Assembly: GCA_938084925.1 (NCBI GenBank)
Contig: CALKFY010000027.1
Span: 1-64,000 of the forward strand
DNA from: an uncultured Pseudomonadales bacterium
GTDB taxonomy: Bacteria; Pseudomonadota; Gammaproteobacteria; Pseudomonadales; Balneatricaceae
Reading direction: 5' to 3'
Length of the DNA stretch: 64,000 nucleotides
Part shown: positions 17,348-25,775 of the stretch, piece by piece
Numbering within the stretch: position 1 is the stretch's first letter
Layout of the letters: each line of letters begins with the position of its first letter
The notes under the pieces: model-generated
What the model was told of the DNA's origin: nothing
The model's database searches: none
What the model saw: only the letters and a program-made list of their open reading frames with translations
Program-made: the position numbers and the translations under genes

Positions 17348-17809
17348 TTGTCTTCCGAACAGTCCTCAGCTTCGTCATCCGAATCGTCCCCTGAATTTGT
17401 GTTTAGTAAAGAAGGTAAAGTCTCCGTTTGGTTTTCAACACAGCCATATGATCAGGTGCCAGAAGCCTATTTTGAAGCTGATGAGGCTGGTCAAGAGCAG
17501 TGGATGAACAACTATCACATTACCGATGTGGATGTTGAGAACTTAGAGCTAAATGGTGTCGAAACGGGTCTTGGCGATATCATGGACATATTGGCACCGT
17601 GTTCGTATTCTAGCGGCTATGCTAGCTTAGTAGAGCATAAGATAAAGAAGATGGGTGAAGCTAAGATAGCTTGGATATTACTTATTTTTGATTATGAATA
17701 TCGCCCCAAAAAGACCAAAATATACAAGGACGAGACTATGTTCTTTGTAGGTTCTTATCCCTACGATATGGATGATGTGAGTTTAGTAGAAGCACCTGAG
17801 GACAGCTAG
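17348..17809 (+). CDS. Immunity protein 22-like protein
   Basis: 153 residues, acidic and cytosolic. After a Ser-rich start the core reads KVSVWFSTQPYDQVPEAYFE, then NGVETGLGDIMDILAPCSYS and ILLIFDYEYRP, FFVGSYPYD. This pattern of VSVWF-x-T...PCSYS...FDYEY...GSYPYD fits the Imm22 family, which protects cells from polymorphic toxins. The proposed start is TTG at 17348, preceded by AGGTAAG; no upstream ATG fits. No toxin gene is next to it, so it would be an orphan immunity gene. It lies just outside attR, hence in the original glmS-downstream DNA. Confidence 0.6.
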   Translation: MSSEQSSASSSESSPEFVFSKEGKVSVWFSTQPYDQVPEAYFEADEAGQEQWMNNYHITDVDVENLELNGVETGLGDIMDILAPCSYSSGYASLVEHKIKKMGEAKIAWILLIFDYEYRPKKTKIYKDETMFFVGSYPYDMDDVSLVEAPEDS

Positions 17810-17850
17810 AAACTAGTCGCTAGAAGCGAATTAGAGTGGAGTAATAAGTT

Positions 17851-18321
17851 ATGCGCGTAGTGTTATTATTGGTCAGTTCGTTACACCGCATTTTGTTTCG
17901 TGTTGCTGCTGTTTTGCTGATTGCATTGGTGCTGGTACTCCTGGATTTAATCGTCACCGGTTGGTTAGGTGCTTGGGGAGTTTACGGTCAACTGGTGTTT
18001 ATCAATCTCGGCTTATCTCTATTATTAGTGGTGCCCATTTGGCATTTTATTAGTGGTTACCTCATTTCTCGTTACCATCATCGAAAGCTCGATATTTTAG
18101 TGAATTTGGCTATAGGGGTGGCTTTGGCAGTGATGCATAACATGGCTATCATTGGAACCTTATCAAGTGCTGATGATGCTATGTTATGGCTCATATTTAT
18201 GGGTGTTTCATCCCTGTTAATTATTGGCTCTTGGTTAGCGGCCGAATACCTATATCGCTATTTTATTCACCGTTATAGCAGACCATTCAAGCATTTTATG
18301 GATAATCTGCCATGGGCGTAG
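17851..18321 (+). CDS. Small integral membrane protein of unknown function
   Basis: 156 residues with about four transmembrane helices (AVLLIALVLVLLDLIV, LVFINLGLSLLLVVPIW, LVNLAIGVALAVMHNMAIIG, MLWLIFMGVSSLLIIGSWLA). Short basic loops (YLISRYHHRK, HRYSRPFKH) suggest that both ends are cytosolic. There is no enzymatic motif and no recognised family. The ATG has a modest ribosome-binding site (GGAG, 12 bases upstream). It converges on the LuxR-type gene with 7 bases between stops. Confidence 0.7.
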   Translation: MRVVLLLVSSLHRILFRVAAVLLIALVLVLLDLIVTGWLGAWGVYGQLVFINLGLSLLLVVPIWHFISGYLISRYHHRKLDILVNLAIGVALAVMHNMAIIGTLSSADDAMLWLIFMGVSSLLIIGSWLAAEYLYRYFIHRYSRPFKHFMDNLPWA

Positions 18322-18328
18322 TGTTTAC

Positions 18329-18853
18329 TTAGGCGCTTTTAGCGTCGCCTTGTATGCTGTCTCCCAAGAGCTCTTCTACAAAGAGTGCAAACAGTTCGTT
18401 ACGATTTTTAACCTCTGCTTTTTGGTATATGGAACTCGATTGGTTCTTCACGGTACCTAACTTGGTTTTACGTAAGTCAGCGATCTCTTGGGTAGAAAAG
18501 CCTTTAAAAAGTAATAAGGCAACTTCTTGTTCTGAGGGTGTGAGTTTCCACTGTTTAAAATACTCACTGATAACCTTGTGTAAGTCACCGGAGGCTATTT
18601 GTACTGACTCTTCAATACTACGCTGGTGTAATAGCAGTGAACGAATGTTGTGAATAATGGTAGAAATAGAGAAGCCCAAAGCGATGGTTACAAATATTTC
18701 AATAGTGGTATGTTCAAACCAGCGCAGTACTGGCATGCCAAACCCAAACACATCTTCGAGTACGTCTAAGATAAAAAATATCTCACATGCACTAATTACC
18801 ACTAGGCTAATGAGTAGCATGCGCAATTGGTTTGAGCTGTATGTTTGAATCAT
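18329..18853 (-). CDS. Membrane-anchored LuxR-type transcriptional regulator
   Basis: 174 residues. The N-terminus has two hydrophobic segments (MLLISLVVISACEIFFILDV and IEIFVTIALGFSISTIIHNI). A helical linker leads to a C-terminal LuxR/FixJ helix-turn-helix (LTPSEQEVALLLFKGFSTQE, then IADLRKTKLGTVKNQSSSIY, residues about 103-145). It lacks a receiver or autoinducer domain, so the signal probably comes through the membrane part or from neighbours. The receiver protein and CHASE kinase start 260 bases away on the other strand, making a shared circuit plausible but unproven. Confidence 0.82.
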   Translation of the reverse strand: MIQTYSSNQLRMLLISLVVISACEIFFILDVLEDVFGFGMPVLRWFEHTTIEIFVTIALGFSISTIIHNIRSLLLHQRSIEESVQIASGDLHKVISEYFKQWKLTPSEQEVALLLFKGFSTQEIADLRKTKLGTVKNQSSSIYQKAEVKNRNELFALFVEELLGDSIQGDAKSA

Positions 18854-19113
18854 ATAATACCTGTGAAGTGGAACGACATTGCATTATCAGAGAGGCTTGT
18901 AAAATTTCATTGCCAGTATTTATACCATAGCTCACTAGCACTTACTTTCCTAGGCTCGAATTACCTAATTATTGATAATGAACCGTTCTTTCTACAATTT
19001 AAATATGGGCTGGATTGGTAGAGAAAAAAGGGCCGAGAATATTGATAGGACTGAGTTGGTGGCCTTTAGCAAGCATGCTACACTGCAAGCAATAATTATG
19101 GAGCAACCTAATC

Positions 19114-19479
19114 ATGACCTTTAAAGTACTTGTTGTAGATGATGATCAAGAGAATCGGATGATTATCGGAGAAATTTTAGAGTTCAATAATGTTGCTTAT
19201 GCAGTAGCCGAAGATGGCCAGCAAGCTGTTGATATGGTTATTAGAGATGATTATCAACTAGTACTCATGGATATCATGATGCCAGTGTTAGATGGCCTGC
19301 AAGCAACCGCTAAGATCCGAGCTATGGCTGCGCCAAAATCATCTACACCAATTGTGGCCGTGACGGCTCGACGAGATCTGAAGGCCCAAGCACAATGGTC
19401 TCAACAGGGGTTAGACGGCTTTATGAGTAAGCCGTTTAGCGAAGATAATTTACTCGCTTTAATTACCAAATACCGCTAA
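19114..19479 (+). CDS. Single-domain response regulator (receiver only)
   Basis: A 121-residue CheY-like receiver with the acidic cluster VVDDDQE (D9-D11), phospho-acceptor Asp53 (LVLMDIMMP), the VAVTARR switch Thr, and Lys in MSKPFSED. No output domain follows. It is 18 bases upstream of the histidine kinase and probably co-transcribed with it, so it is either that kinase's relay partner or a sink for phosphate. Confidence 0.92.
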   Translation: MTFKVLVVDDDQENRMIIGEILEFNNVAYAVAEDGQQAVDMVIRDDYQLVLMDIMMPVLDGLQATAKIRAMAAPKSSTPIVAVTARRDLKAQAQWSQQGLDGFMSKPFSEDNLLALITKYR

Positions 19480-19497
19480 TCACCTCGAATCGAATTC

Positions 19498-21285
19498 ATG
19501 AATAATGTACGTATAAAAGAGCGCTCCATCGGGAAAAGTACGTGGGGCTTTTTTGTGCCTCGGTTTATCGTTTGGTTATGTATAGTCGGCTTATCGGTAT
19601 TGTTATTTACCGAGGCCAGCCTCACTGATCAGGAAGTAGAATTTAACAGTCAAAGCAGTGTTGCGGTTAGCCGTATTCAAGAACAGTTGGTTATCAATGA
19701 CGCCGCGCTTTCTGGCTTTGCAAGCATGCTACAGATTTCCGGTCCAGCTGATGTGACTCAAGTACAGGGCTATACTCAACGTATGCGCGATGCCCATAGC
19801 CAGATCTATATGTTTGAGGCATTGGTAGGTATTCATCCTAAGGATCAATTTGGTTTTGCTCAGCGTATGCAATTGGAAGGCCTGCCAGGTTATAAGGTTT
19901 ACCGTTATGTATCACGCAACAGTACTACCGGCAAACCCAGTAAGCCTTTCAACTTAATACATGATACACCGGTAATGTTTCCTGTGTTCTTTATAGATCC
20001 CTATAAGGATGAAGTTAAAAGGCTTTTGGGCTTTGATATGATGTCCGCAAAGTTGATGCGCGAGCCTCTATTAAAGGCCTTAACAACTGGGCAAACTGTT
20101 GCCAGCAGGCCTTATGCTTTACGAGAAGGCGGTAAAGGTTACATCCTTTATAAATCCATAAAAAATGTCTTAACGGAATCTGGAGAAGACGCGGTTGGTG
20201 CTTTGGTGGCAACCGTACTAGTGCTTACAGACCCTATGCTAGAGGCGGCTCATGCGGCTATTCCTAGTGCTAGCGTTAGTTTGGTTTATGGTGATAAGGA
20301 TAAATTGGCGGCAGAAGAGCGCGCGCCCGACGAGGGTTTTGCACCCGTGTGGGAAATCGATAAGCTCAGCAAGGAATACAAGCTAGATAAATTTGGTCAG
20401 CCCTTCACCATATTGGTGACACAGCAAGTTGGTTTGTACCCTAACGAACTAAATCAGCTGATCATATTGGTATTGTTACTATCGCTGAGTTTTATTATTT
20501 ACATACGCACTAGTATTGCTAAGCATCGCAGTGAGGTGCAACGTGATCAGGCTTTAATTCAAATAGCGCAACAACATGATGAGCTAGAAAATAGAGTTGC
20601 CAAACGTACTTCTGAGCTTCAACGTAGTAGTGACGAAAACCGGCGTTTAGCTAAGCAAATCATTCGTATTCAAGAAGACCAGTATCACCACTTAGCTAGA
20701 GAGCTGCATGATGAATTTGGACAGACACTTACAGCGATAAAAATTAGTGCCCACATCATTGCGCAGAATGAGGACCTTGATGTGGTGCAGCGCTGTGCTG
20801 AGGACATTTTTGAGCATAGTGATGAGTTGTATGAAAATATTCGTCATCTTATACAGCGCCTGCGCCCAGAAGCCTTAGATATGTTTGGTTTAAAAATGGC
20901 TATTGCCCAGTGTGCGGGAGAATTTAAGTTTTCTGAACAGGATATCGATGTCGAATTAGATATCGATGAATCTATCGATAGCTTAGATGAAACCTATACG
21001 CTAGCGACCTATCGCATTATTCAAGAGCTGCTTAATAATGCTGCCAAATATGCCCATGCCAATACCATCAAGGTGCAGATTCATGAAGAGCCCGCTGGCA
21101 TGTGTATTTGTGTAATTGATGATGGCGTTGGCTTTGACAAAAACGCCCTAAAAAAGGGCTATGGCTTGAACGGTATTTACGAGCGAGTAAAGACCTTAGG
21201 CGGTATTGTGGACATACAGACAGCCCCGGGATCCGGTGTGAATACCTGCGTCAAAATTCCCGCAGATTTCCCTCCTGAAGTGTAA
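19498..21285 (+). CDS. CHASE-domain sensor histidine kinase, HisKA_3 (NarL-type) class
   Basis: 595 residues: TM1 (FIVWLCIVGLSVLLFTEASL), an extracytoplasmic CHASE sensor (about 50-310, with MFEALVGIHPKDQFGFAQRM), TM2 (LIILVLLLSLSFIIYI near 320-335), a coiled coil, a HisKA_3 dimerisation box with phospho-acceptor His404 (LARELHDEFGQTLTAIK), and a HATPase domain with N box (IIQELLNNAAKYAHA) and G boxes (DDGVGFDK, GYGLNGIYERV). HisKA_3 kinases normally pair with LuxR-type regulators. Here the adjacent receiver has no DNA-binding domain and the nearby LuxR-type protein has no receiver. Confidence 0.92.
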   Translation: MNNVRIKERSIGKSTWGFFVPRFIVWLCIVGLSVLLFTEASLTDQEVEFNSQSSVAVSRIQEQLVINDAALSGFASMLQISGPADVTQVQGYTQRMRDAHSQIYMFEALVGIHPKDQFGFAQRMQLEGLPGYKVYRYVSRNSTTGKPSKPFNLIHDTPVMFPVFFIDPYKDEVKRLLGFDMMSAKLMREPLLKALTTGQTVASRPYALREGGKGYILYKSIKNVLTESGEDAVGALVATVLVLTDPMLEAAHAAIPSASVSLVYGDKDKLAAEERAPDEGFAPVWEIDKLSKEYKLDKFGQPFTILVTQQVGLYPNELNQLIILVLLLSLSFIIYIRTSIAKHRSEVQRDQALIQIAQQHDELENRVAKRTSELQRSSDENRRLAKQIIRIQEDQYHHLARELHDEFGQTLTAIKISAHIIAQNEDLDVVQRCAEDIFEHSDELYENIRHLIQRLRPEALDMFGLKMAIAQCAGEFKFSEQDIDVELDIDESIDSLDETYTLATYRIIQELLNNAAKYAHANTIKVQIHEEPAGMCICVIDDGVGFDKNALKKGYGLNGIYERVKTLGGIVDIQTAPGSGVNTCVKIPADFPPEV

Positions 21286-21341
21286 AATGTGTGTGATAAA
21301 ATGAACACAATTTGCTAGACTAAGGCCTGTTAGCGATAGTT

Positions 21342-21357
21342 GTTCGATATATCAAAC
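21342..21357. promoter_or_regulatory. Probable PuuR operator upstream of puuR
   Basis: GTTCGATATATCAAAC is a near-perfect 16-base dyad (one mismatched pair), 26 bases before the puuR start. GTTCGATAT recurs at 24793-24801 in the divergent polyamine promoter region, which suggests a common regulator. Confidence 0.55.
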
Positions 21358-21383
21358 CGTTTAGCATTAATTAGGAGATTGCT

Positions 21384-21965
21384 GTGGATTTAGGTGAACG
21401 CCTCAAGGTTATTCGCAAGCGTCATGCGTTATCACAGCGAGAGCTCGCCAAGCGAGCAGGTGTTACCAATAGCACCATTTCTATGATTGAGAAGAATACC
21501 GTAAGTCCTTCTTTTAGCTCTTTATTGAAAGTGCTAAAAGGTTTTCCTATGAGTGTGGAAGAGTTTTTTACCATTGATTTGGTGAAATCTAATCAGGTGG
21601 TATTTCGTGCTGATGAGCAAGCCGATATGCAAGCTCAAGGTGTGGCGCTGAAGCTCATTGGCCACAACATTCCTGATCGCGGGTTGTCTATGTGTAGGGA
21701 GACTTACCCACCTGGCGCCGATACTGGCGAAGAGATGATTAAGTATAATGGTGAAGAAGCTGGTACTGTTATCGAAGGTGAAGTGGAGCTAACTGTTGAT
21801 TATAAAATCTATCATATGAAAGCTGGCGACGGTTATTTCTTCCGCACCAATCTACCTCACCGTTTCCGTAATATTAGCCAAGAAACAGCCGTGGTGATTA
21901 GTGCCAACACGGGTCCAACATCTACTCATCCAGACAAAGAACAAGCTCAAAGCGACGCAGCCTAG
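21384..21965 (+). CDS. puuR: XRE-cupin transcriptional regulator of polyamine catabolism (PuuR-like)
   Basis: 193 residues: an N-terminal Cro/CI helix-turn-helix (LKVIRKRHALSQRELAKRAG, then VTNSTISMIEKN, residues 7-45) and a C-terminal cupin ligand-binding domain (EEAGTVIEGEVELTVD, then GDGYFFRTNLPHRFRN). The domain order and the E. coli PuuR length (185) fit closely. It lies beside puuB and the glutamine synthetase-like genes. It probably represses the polyamine genes and is relieved by putrescine, as in E. coli. The RBS is TTAGGAGA. Confidence 0.88.
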   Translation: MDLGERLKVIRKRHALSQRELAKRAGVTNSTISMIEKNTVSPSFSSLLKVLKGFPMSVEEFFTIDLVKSNQVVFRADEQADMQAQGVALKLIGHNIPDRGLSMCRETYPPGADTGEEMIKYNGEEAGTVIEGEVELTVDYKIYHMKAGDGYFFRTNLPHRFRNISQETAVVISANTGPTSTHPDKEQAQSDAA

Positions 21966-22021
21966 CTTAACTCCAAGCATTTTTGCGAACCGTGACGAGC
22001 GCAGTAGTTTTGTAGAGATTA

Positions 22022-23314
22022 TTACAAGTAGTCTCGCAGGCGATACCAAGTCGTAGCCAGTACCAGAGCTGGGGTGCGCCACAAATCACCACCGGGGAAG
22101 GGTTGGTGCTTAATATGTGAGAATACATCCAAGCGCCCTGCTTGCCCTGCAATAGCTTCGGCCATCAGTTTACCGGCCAAGTTGGTGGCAGCGATCCCGT
22201 GACCCGAGAAACCTTGAGCAAAGTAAATATCATTACCTAGATGGCCAAAGTGCGGACCGCGGTTCATGGTAATGGCAACGTTACCACCCCAAGCATATTC
22301 TAATACAACATCTTTAAGCTGCGGAAATACTTGTGTCATGCGTTTATGCATGGTCTTCTTCAGGTTTGCAGGCGCAATGGTGGTGTAGCTAACACGGCCG
22401 CCAAATAGCAGGCGATGATCGTGACTAAAGCGGAAATAATCTAGCACGTAGTTCATATCCGCAACTGCCATATTATTGCTAATGAGTTCGCGGGCCAGTT
22501 TTTCACCTAAAGGTTTAGTGGCACCGATATAGGTTCCCACCGGCATGATCTTTTTGCCTAGTCGAGGCTCTAGGTCGGCTAAGTAGGCATTACAGGCGTA
22601 AATAACATGCTTGGCCTGCACTTGACCATTAGGTGTGTGACAAGCGTGCTTACCAGATTGAGAATTAAGCTTGGTAACAGGGCTATTTTCATAGATATCT
22701 ACACCGGCTTGTAGACACGCCTGAGCCAGCCCCAAGGTGTAATTAAGCGGATGGATATGACCAGAGTTAGCATCATAAAGACCACCAAGATAGCGTTTAC
22801 TGGCAATCTTGTCTTGTAGATCATTAGCTTGCCACATTTGCAGGCTTTGGTAGCCATAGTCCTGTTCTAGATCTTGCTGCCAAGATTCTAGCTCATGCAT
22901 ATGCCGTGGCTTAATAGCAGCATGCAAGTGTCCATGCTGCAAATGGCAAGCAATTTGGTGGTCATCAATACGTTGGCGGATTAAGTCCATGCCTTCCAGA
23001 GACATGTCCCACATAGCCTTGGCATGGGTTTTGCCAGCTAGTTTTTCAATCACTGGCATATCGCAGCCGTATCCAAAAATCATTTGTCCGCCACTGCGGC
23101 CAGAGGCGCCCCATGCGATACAATTGGCTTCGAGTACGGCTACATTAAAGCCTTGTTGCGCAAGCTCTAGGGCGGCGCTTAAGCCGGTAATGCCAGCACC
23201 AATGATACAGACGTCAGCGCTAACTTTAGCAGCTAGCTGAGGTTGCTTTAATTGTACTGTGCTACTTGCCGCATACCACGAATCCGTATGCCCTTGCCCG
23301 CTATTAAAGCCCAT
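22022..23314 (-). CDS. puuB: FAD-dependent gamma-glutamylputrescine oxidase (PuuB-like)
   Basis: 430-residue DAO-family flavoprotein. It has an FAD-binding Rossmann motif, VCIIGAGITGLSAALELA near residue 35, followed by the flavin loop CIAWGASGRSGGQ. The C-terminus has GRVSYTTIAP and FAQGFSGHGIAATNLAGKL, both typical of PuuB/OrdL. It is predicted to oxidise gamma-glutamylputrescine to the aldehyde in the Puu pathway. It lies 18 bases downstream of a glutamine synthetase-like gene on the same strand, so the ligase and oxidase steps are one operon. An aldehyde dehydrogenase (PuuC) is not in the window. Confidence 0.88.
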   Translation of the reverse strand: MGFNSGQGHTDSWYAASSTVQLKQPQLAAKVSADVCIIGAGITGLSAALELAQQGFNVAVLEANCIAWGASGRSGGQMIFGYGCDMPVIEKLAGKTHAKAMWDMSLEGMDLIRQRIDDHQIACHLQHGHLHAAIKPRHMHELESWQQDLEQDYGYQSLQMWQANDLQDKIASKRYLGGLYDANSGHIHPLNYTLGLAQACLQAGVDIYENSPVTKLNSQSGKHACHTPNGQVQAKHVIYACNAYLADLEPRLGKKIMPVGTYIGATKPLGEKLARELISNNMAVADMNYVLDYFRFSHDHRLLFGGRVSYTTIAPANLKKTMHKRMTQVFPQLKDVVLEYAWGGNVAITMNRGPHFGHLGNDIYFAQGFSGHGIAATNLAGKLMAEAIAGQAGRLDVFSHIKHQPFPGGDLWRTPALVLATTWYRLRDYL

Positions 23315-23332
23315 TGGTGCCTCTCCAGAAGA

Positions 23333-24706
23333 TTACAAAGTACGTTGATACCAGTCTATTTCCAAGCTAGTTACCTGGCCATTAAACTGAATGAATTCAG
23401 CTTCTTGTACCTCTTGGTACACGTGTAAGAAGTCAGCGCCCAAATACTCCTGTGCAAAGCTACTACGCGACAATTGATGGTTGGCACTGCGCCAATCTAA
23501 CGGCAGAGATGGTTTTACCTGATCGGGTGCATTACCCTTTATTTGTGGGCCAAGGCTGAGGTCATTAGTCAAACCATAGTGGGTGCCGGCAATCAATGCT
23601 GACATGGCCAAGTAAGGGTTGGCGTCGGCGCCAGCTACTCGATGTTCTATACGACGTGCATTGGCGCCGCCATTAGGGATACGTAAAGCCACCGTACGGT
23701 TGTCGATACCCCAAGTGGGCGCCATAGGTACAAAGAAATCAGGCTGGAAGCGGCGGAAGGAATTCACCTTGGGACACAGCAAGGCCATCATGTCACTCAT
23801 GGTGTGTTGCAGACCCGCTAAGGCCTTATGCAGGTGTGCATTATCTTGTGTGGTGCCTGCGCTAAAGATGTTGTTGCCGTCTTCATCTAACAAGCTCATG
23901 TGGATATGCATGCCGTTGCCTGCATGATCAGCAAACGGCTTGGCCATAAAGGTAGCTTCAAAGCCATGGCGACGTGACACAGAGCGAATCAAGCGCTTTA
24001 GCATCACCGCCTGGTCACAAGCTAATAGCGGATCAGCAATATGATTAAGGTTGATCTCAAACTGTCCCGGCGCGTACTCGGCAATCGCTGTAGACGCAGG
24101 AATACCCTGTACCTTGGCGGCCGCCATAATGTCTTCTAATAAGTCACCGTAGTCATCTAGGTTGTCCATAGAGTAGACCTGAGTGTCCACTTCACGTTGT
24201 CCGTTAACTGGTGAAATAGGCGCCTGCAGCTGGCCATTAGGTTGGCGTTCAGGGTCTGTAAGATAAAACTCCAGTTCTACCGCTACCATAGGGGTTAGTT
24301 TCAATTGCTTAAAGCGGTCCAAGATGCGGTCTAGGGCATGGCGGGGGTTAGCGAAGTAGGCTTCGCCCGGCACCTTCTCCATCGTTAATAGGCATTGCGC
24401 CATGGTTTTATTTTGCCAAGGCACCAAAGCTAGGCTGCCTGGCACGGGTCGGCAGGGTTGGTCGCAGTCGCCAGTGACAAAGCCAATATTAGTGCTTTCG
24501 ACAGTGTTGCCGTTGATATCTAGAGCAAATACTGAACCTGGTAAAAAGATACCGGATTCATAGGCCTTAAGTAGATCGCTAGCCGGGATGCGCTTGCCAC
24601 GCAATACACCGTGTTGATCAGGTAGCAGTAGATCAACCGCAACTAGATCGGGGTTGGCAGCGAGAAAGTCGACAGCTTCTTGAGGGTCGGCAACTTGGTG
24701 GGCCAT
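23333..24706 (-). CDS. Glutamine synthetase-family gamma-glutamylpolyamine ligase (PuuA-like, copy 1)
   Basis: 457 residues of the glutamine synthetase fold: N-terminal beta-grasp (DLLLPDQHGVLRGKRIPASD) and catalytic domain with VAVELEFYLTDP, the FEINLNH and NGMHIHMSL metal-binding stretches, and RRIEHRVAGADANPYLAMSA near the end. It lacks the adenylylation-site Tyr region of GlnA. With puuB on the same transcript it probably joins glutamate to putrescine or a related amine using ATP. A second paralogue lies on the other strand at 25776, so the two may prefer different polyamines. Confidence 0.88.
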   Translation of the reverse strand: MAHQVADPQEAVDFLAANPDLVAVDLLLPDQHGVLRGKRIPASDLLKAYESGIFLPGSVFALDINGNTVESTNIGFVTGDCDQPCRPVPGSLALVPWQNKTMAQCLLTMEKVPGEAYFANPRHALDRILDRFKQLKLTPMVAVELEFYLTDPERQPNGQLQAPISPVNGQREVDTQVYSMDNLDDYGDLLEDIMAAAKVQGIPASTAIAEYAPGQFEINLNHIADPLLACDQAVMLKRLIRSVSRRHGFEATFMAKPFADHAGNGMHIHMSLLDEDGNNIFSAGTTQDNAHLHKALAGLQHTMSDMMALLCPKVNSFRRFQPDFFVPMAPTWGIDNRTVALRIPNGGANARRIEHRVAGADANPYLAMSALIAGTHYGLTNDLSLGPQIKGNAPDQVKPSLPLDWRSANHQLSRSSFAQEYLGADFLHVYQEVQEAEFIQFNGQVTSLEIDWYQRTL

Positions 24707-25003
24707 GGTATTTACTCTTAGTTATTACTATTAGGGTATGTTGGCGATGGTATCAGAAACCCCTTGCCTTGCAAGTAAAAAAATACTGAATCGTTCGATA
24801 TTTATGACAAATCCCTTGTTTATTATTTTAGCCAAGCTAATGGGTTTTATTGCTAATTGTTAAAATAATGCATTTAAAACAAATAGTTATGGTCAAATAT
24901 GAGTTAATTCGTACTGTTCAAAATAATGGTGCACGGCTCTTGTGTTCATTTTCGTGTTTATGATATTGTTCACCCTCTAATTCTAAAAACGACAAAAAAT
25001 TGT
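24707..25003. promoter_or_regulatory. Divergent promoter region of the polyamine operons
   Basis: A 297-base A+T-rich spacer between the reverse puuA-like/puuB operon and the forward puuD operon. It contains GTTCGATATTTATGAC (24793-24808), whose left half matches the PuuR-like dyad at 21342. I do not see a reliable -35/-10 pair by eye. GTTCAAAATAAT near 24918 may be a further half-site. Confidence 0.45.
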
Positions 25004-25765
25004 ATGAGAAAGCCCATTATAGGCCTAGCTTGCGATGTACGCATGGACGGCGTTAATGCCTACCACCGCGCAGGTGAGAAGTATGCCGCGGCTGTGATTG
25101 ATGCCATGGGTGGTGTGCCGGTGCTAATCCCCGCACTGAATGAACGCGGTGATCAACCTGGTATGGATTTAGATGCCTTGTTGGACGGGCTTGATGGTGT
25201 GTTGTTGCCAGGTAGTCACAGTAACTTGCAGCCCTTTCATTATGGCGGAGAGCATATCGATGGCACCCTTTATGATGAGCGTCGCGATTCTTTGGCTTTG
25301 CCTCTGGTGTCACTAGCCATCAAAAAGGCGGTACCCCTGTTGGCCGTTTGCCGTGGTTTTCAGGAAATGAATGTGGTCTACGGAGGCACCCTGTATCAGC
25401 ACGTGCATGAGCAGGCTGGCTTTATGGATCACCGAGAAGACAAACATGCGAGTCGTGAGGTGCAATATGGCCATGCCCATCAGGTACAACTCAGTGCCAA
25501 TGGTGTGCTGGCTGAACTGTACGGTGCAGCCGAAGCATCGGTGAATTCCTTACATAGCCAAGGCGTCAAACAGCTAGGGCATGGTTTGCAAGTAGAAGCC
25601 AAAGCAGCGGACGGGTTGATCGAAGCCTTTAGTGACCCAAGTGCGCCGGCCTTTAACTTGGCCTTGCAGTGGCATCCAGAATACCAGGTCAACGACGACC
25701 CATTTTATACGGCTATTTTTCAAGGCTTTAAAGCTGCTTGTGAGCAGCGCTTAAAAATCAAATAA
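25004..25765 (+). CDS. puuD: Gamma-glutamyl-gamma-aminobutyrate hydrolase (class I glutamine amidotransferase fold)
   Basis: Releases GABA from gamma-glutamyl-GABA, the last shared step of the Puu pathway. With the ATG at 25004 (MRKPIIGLACDV) the product is 253 residues, the E. coli PuuD length. An upstream in-frame start would add 26 unrelated residues. Visible motifs are the oxyanion LLPGSHSNLQP region, the nucleophile Cys in LLAVCRGFQEMNV, and the catalytic His/Glu in LQWHPEYQ. It begins the forward polyamine operon, 10 bases ahead of the second ligase gene. Confidence 0.93.
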   Translation: MRKPIIGLACDVRMDGVNAYHRAGEKYAAAVIDAMGGVPVLIPALNERGDQPGMDLDALLDGLDGVLLPGSHSNLQPFHYGGEHIDGTLYDERRDSLALPLVSLAIKKAVPLLAVCRGFQEMNVVYGGTLYQHVHEQAGFMDHREDKHASREVQYGHAHQVQLSANGVLAELYGAAEASVNSLHSQGVKQLGHGLQVEAKAADGLIEAFSDPSAPAFNLALQWHPEYQVNDDPFYTAIFQGFKAACEQRLKIK

Positions 25766-25775
25766 CAGGATATTT

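Noticed and set aside
24926..24945. Sigma-54 promoter GTGCAC-N5-TTGTG upstream of puuD
   Set aside because: Several mismatches in both boxes and no enhancer dyad; probably chance.
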